From Hydrogenophilales bacterium (GTDB lineage: Bacteria; Pseudomonadota; Gammaproteobacteria; Burkholderiales; Thiobacillaceae): 8,261 nt of DNA. The stretch is taken from assembly GCA_011391655.1 (NCBI GenBank), contig JAABQE010000255.1, forward strand, positions 1 through 8,261. The letters are read 5' to 3'. Of this stretch, positions 5,855 to 8,261 are shown piece after piece (positions within the stretch are counted from its first letter, which is position 1; every line of letters begins with the position of its first letter). The position numbers were made by a program, and so were the translations under genes. The notes below the pieces were generated by a model. It made no database searches. It saw nothing but the letters and a program-made list of their open reading frames with translations, and was not told the origin of the DNA.

Positions 5855-7144
5855 TTGGATAGCATTGCTACCAGCACGCTGTTTGCCGTGCTTGCTGTTT
5901 TATTGCTGACCTCAGCCTTTTTCTCGGCATCCGAGACCGCGATGATGGCGATCAACCGTTATCGTTTGCGCCATGCTGCCGACACGGGTCATCGCGGGGC
6001 GATGCGCGCACAGGCGCTGCTGGATCGAACCGACAAGTTGCTGGGGGTGATTCTGCTCGGCAACAATCTCGTCAATTCGGCTTCGGGCACCTTGTCTGCG
6101 GTACTGGCGATCCGGCTGTTCGGCGACGGTGAGTTGGTGTTGATGCTGGCGACCCTGCTGCTGACCTTCCTGATTCTGGTGTTCAGCGAAGTCACTCCCA
6201 AGGTTTTGGGCGCAGCCTTTCCCGAGCGTGTTGCCTATCCGGCGACGTGGCTGCTGACGCCGCTGTTGAAGCTGGCATATCCGATCGTATGGTTCGTCAA
6301 TCTGTTTGTGCAGGGCATTCTGCGGCTGTTGCGAATCAAGCAGCCAGAGCCGGGTCAGGGCAACAGCCTGGGGCTGGAAGAGTTGCGCACCATCGTGCTG
6401 GAGTCGTCCGGCAGGATGCCGCGTGAACATCACCGAATATTGATGAATATGCTGGAACTGGAGGACATTACGGTGGACGACGTGATGACGCCGCGCAGCC
6501 AGATCGAGGCGATCGATATCGAGGACGATCCCGAGCGGCTGCGCCAGCAGATTTCCACCAGCCACCATACCCGGCTGATCGTGCAGCAAGGCTCGCCGGA
6601 CACCCTGCTTGGCGTGCTGCATGTGCGCCGGGTTCTGCATGCATTGACCGGCGATGAACTCAATCCGGAAACATTGAAGGAAAACCTTGAGGCGCCCTAT
6701 TTTGTTCCGGCAGGGACGCCGCTATTCACCCAACTGCGTAATTTCCAGCACGGCCGGCGTCGGTTGGCGCTGGTGGTGGACGAATACGGTGAACTGCAAG
6801 GTCTGGTGACGCTGGAAGATCTGCTCGAAGAAATGGTGGGCGAATTCACCACGCAGGCACCTTCGGATATGGGCTATCTGCGGCGCGAGCCGGATGGCAG
6901 CTGGCTGGCCGAGGGCAGTGTGCTGCTACGCCATTTGAATCGCACCTTGGGACTGTCGCTGCCGCTGGATGGCCCGAAAACACTCAATGGCTTGCTGCTG
7001 GACCAATTCGAGGACATCCCCGAAGTCGGCGTGAGCCTGAAGCTGGGCGATGTGCCGGTCGAAATTGTGCAAACGCAAGACCGGGCGGTCAAGATGGCGC
7101 GCATTTATCTGCCAGTGACGGATATCGGGAATACCTCAACTTAG
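5855..7144 (+). CDS. corB: CorB-like CNNM/CorC family membrane protein with CBS pair
   Basis: The product has 429 residues, the same architecture and length class as E. coli YfjD/CorB. Members are linked to magnesium/cobalt transport or resistance. Residues 1-185 form the CNNM (DUF21) membrane domain, with helices near 6-26, 60-85, 94-112 and 128-155 and the signature stretches FFSASETAMM (22-31), LLGNNLVN (67-74) and FSEVTPK (110-116). A CBS-domain pair at about 205-330 includes VDDVMTPRSQI and LVTLEDLLEEMVGEF. The CorC_HlyC domain occupies about 345-425. The start is TTG at 5855-5857: an in-frame TGA lies directly upstream and the next Met (30) would remove the first helix. A GAGG site overlaps the ypjD stop codon nine bases upstream, suggesting coupling. 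CorB fits better than CorC, which lacks the membrane domain. Confidence 0.93.
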   Translation: MDSIATSTLFAVLAVLLLTSAFFSASETAMMAINRYRLRHAADTGHRGAMRAQALLDRTDKLLGVILLGNNLVNSASGTLSAVLAIRLFGDGELVLMLATLLLTFLILVFSEVTPKVLGAAFPERVAYPATWLLTPLLKLAYPIVWFVNLFVQGILRLLRIKQPEPGQGNSLGLEELRTIVLESSGRMPREHHRILMNMLELEDITVDDVMTPRSQIEAIDIEDDPERLRQQISTSHHTRLIVQQGSPDTLLGVLHVRRVLHALTGDELNPETLKENLEAPYFVPAGTPLFTQLRNFQHGRRRLALVVDEYGELQGLVTLEDLLEEMVGEFTTQAPSDMGYLRREPDGSWLAEGSVLLRHLNRTLGLSLPLDGPKTLNGLLLDQFEDIPEVGVSLKLGDVPVEIVQTQDRAVKMARIYLPVTDIGNTST

Positions 7145-7237
7145 ACAAATCATTGCCGTTAAAGCCTGTGATTCCCTGTCGGCTGCTTGGTCGATGCGGG
7201 CGATAAATTTGACTCAGGACTTGTTTGGAATCGAGCT

Positions 7238-8261
7238 ATGACCGATGCGTCTATCTCCAATAACTTAACCGGGCTGGCGCGCGCCATGGTCAACCATGGC
7301 TGGCTGTCCGAGACGGATGCTGACGGGGTATGGAAACGCGCCAGTCAGTCGGGCGATTCTTTCGTGACCGAACTCATCAAGAGCAAGCGTTTCAAGGCCG
7401 ATCAGATCGCTGAATTTGCTGCATCTTCGTTCGGCTTTCCGTATCTGGATTTGAATGCCATGGATGCCGACAGCCTGCCGCAGGGGCTGCTCGATGCCAG
7501 GCTGGTGCAGAAGCGGCGCGTGGTTGCGCTGTATCAACGTGGCAACAAGCTGTATGTCGCGACGTCCGACCCGACTCACCTGCAGGCACTGGATGAAGTG
7601 AAGTTCCAGACCAACCAGGCGGTGGAGCCGGTGGTGGTGGAAGACGACAAACTGGCCAAGCTGGTTGCCAGGGCGGGCGAGGTGGCGGACAACACCATGG
7701 CGGTGTTGAACGCGGAAGACCTGAATCTGGACTTCGTTGACGACGAGGCTGCTGCGGCACAGCAGGATGCCCCGGGCATCGAGATCGACGACGCGCCGGT
7801 GGTGCGCTATCTGCAAAAAATCATGCTCGATGCGATCAATCAGGGTGCATCCGATATTCACTTCGAGCCTTACGAAAAGAGCTATCGCATCCGCTACCGC
7901 CGCGACGGCATTCTGGCCGAAGTGGCGCAACCGCCGATGGCGATCAAGGACAAGGTCGCTTCGCGTATCAAAGTGTTGTCACGGCTGGATATTTCGGAAA
8001 AGCGCGTGCCGCAGGACGGCCGCATGAAACTGGTGTTGTCGAAGAGTCGCGCCATTGATTTTCGGGTCAGCACCCTGCCTACGTTGTACGGCGAAAAGAT
8101 CGTCATGCGGATTCTTGACCCGACCAGTGCCCAGCTCGGGATCGAGGCGCTGGGGTATGAGCCATTCCAGAAAGAGTTGCTGCTGAACGCGGTGCAGCGC
8201 CCCTACGGCATGGTGCTGGTGACCGGTCCGACGGGTTCCGGTAAAACCGTTTCGCTCTACA
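7238..8261 (+). CDS. pilB: Type IV pilus extension ATPase PilB, N-terminal 341 residues (3'-truncated by window edge)
   Basis: The frame opens at ATG 7238-7240 and runs past the right edge without a stop. PilB is the cytoplasmic hexameric ATPase that drives pilin polymerisation in type IVa pili. An N-terminal segment of about 1-55 (GLARAMVNHGWLSE) and a second T2SSE_N-like domain with FGFPYLDLNAMDADSLP and RRVVALYQRGNKLYVATSDP (about 66-112) match PilB, not the retraction ATPase PilT, which lacks them. ASDIHFEP (204-211), RIRYRRDG (217-224) and RLDISEKRVPQDGRMK (249-264) are typical of secretion ATPases, and the Walker A GPTGSGKT is at 330-337. The Asp box, Walker B, His box and Cys cluster lie outside the window. 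GspE or MshE are less likely by the N-terminal match. The 93 bp before it shows no convincing sigma-54 or sigma-70 promoter. Confidence 0.93.
   Translation, partial: MTDASISNNLTGLARAMVNHGWLSETDADGVWKRASQSGDSFVTELIKSKRFKADQIAEFAASSFGFPYLDLNAMDADSLPQGLLDARLVQKRRVVALYQRGNKLYVATSDPTHLQALDEVKFQTNQAVEPVVVEDDKLAKLVARAGEVADNTMAVLNAEDLNLDFVDDEAAAAQQDAPGIEIDDAPVVRYLQKIMLDAINQGASDIHFEPYEKSYRIRYRRDGILAEVAQPPMAIKDKVASRIKVLSRLDISEKRVPQDGRMKLVLSKSRAIDFRVSTLPTLYGEKIVMRILDPTSAQLGIEALGYEPFQKELLLNAVQRPYGMVLVTGPTGSGKTVSLY

Noticed and set aside
5912..6640. Minus-strand open frame of 242 codons inside corB, and similar ones antisense to slmA (167-862) and pilB (7265-7930)
   Set aside because: All are codon-aligned mirrors of real genes, with Gln/His/Arg-rich translations typical of antisense frames and no family resemblance.
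7145..7237. Possible sigma-54 promoter before pilB
   Set aside because: No GG/GC pair with the required -24/-12 spacing and flanking bases is present; the best partial match lacks the -12 GC.
1..8261. Mobile elements, CRISPR arrays, tRNA/rRNA genes, toxin or defence systems
   Set aside because: No inverted terminal repeats, regularly spaced repeats, RNA gene signatures or such protein families are visible; coding is continuous and of housekeeping type.

Overview
The window is ordinary housekeeping chromosome from a proteobacterium, most likely a betaproteobacterium of the Nitrosomonadales type. That placement rests on moderately high GC, a SlmA-type TetR regulator, the gene order ffh / rpsP-rimM-trmD-rplS with ypjD-corB divergent from ffh, and a type IV pilus pilB next to corB. 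It is inferred from gene content only. I see no mobile element, CRISPR array, tRNA, rRNA or clear sign of recent transfer.

Layout. At the left edge is the C-terminal end of a MoeB/ThiF-family adenylyltransferase (+). It converges on, and overlaps by 13 bp, slmA (-), the nucleoid-occlusion regulator. A gap of about 200 bp holds a candidate slmA promoter and a strong terminator. The terminator closes the minus-strand operon rpsP-rimM-trmD-rplS (S16, a 30S maturation factor, tRNA m1G37 methyltransferase, L19). Upstream of rpsP lie its -10 box, then a small cupin protein gene and ffh (signal recognition particle GTPase), all on the minus strand.

At about 5.0 kb the direction switches. On the plus strand run ypjD (an eight-helix membrane protein of the cytochrome c assembly superfamily), corB (a CNNM/CorC-type transporter-related protein) and the first two thirds of pilB (type IV pilus extension ATPase), which runs off the right edge just after its Walker A motif.

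How the genes work together. The rpsP operon and ffh serve translation, ribosome assembly and co-translational membrane targeting. ypjD and corB form a conserved membrane pair and are probably co-transcribed. pilB probably begins a pilus block (pilB-pilC-pilD in relatives) that continues beyond the window. The points most worth a second look are the weak start codons on rimM and trmD set between ATG-started ribosomal protein genes, a GC-rich hairpin between trmD and rplS, the cupin gene placed between ffh and rpsP, and the TTG start of corB. I did not find evidence of a previously undescribed system.
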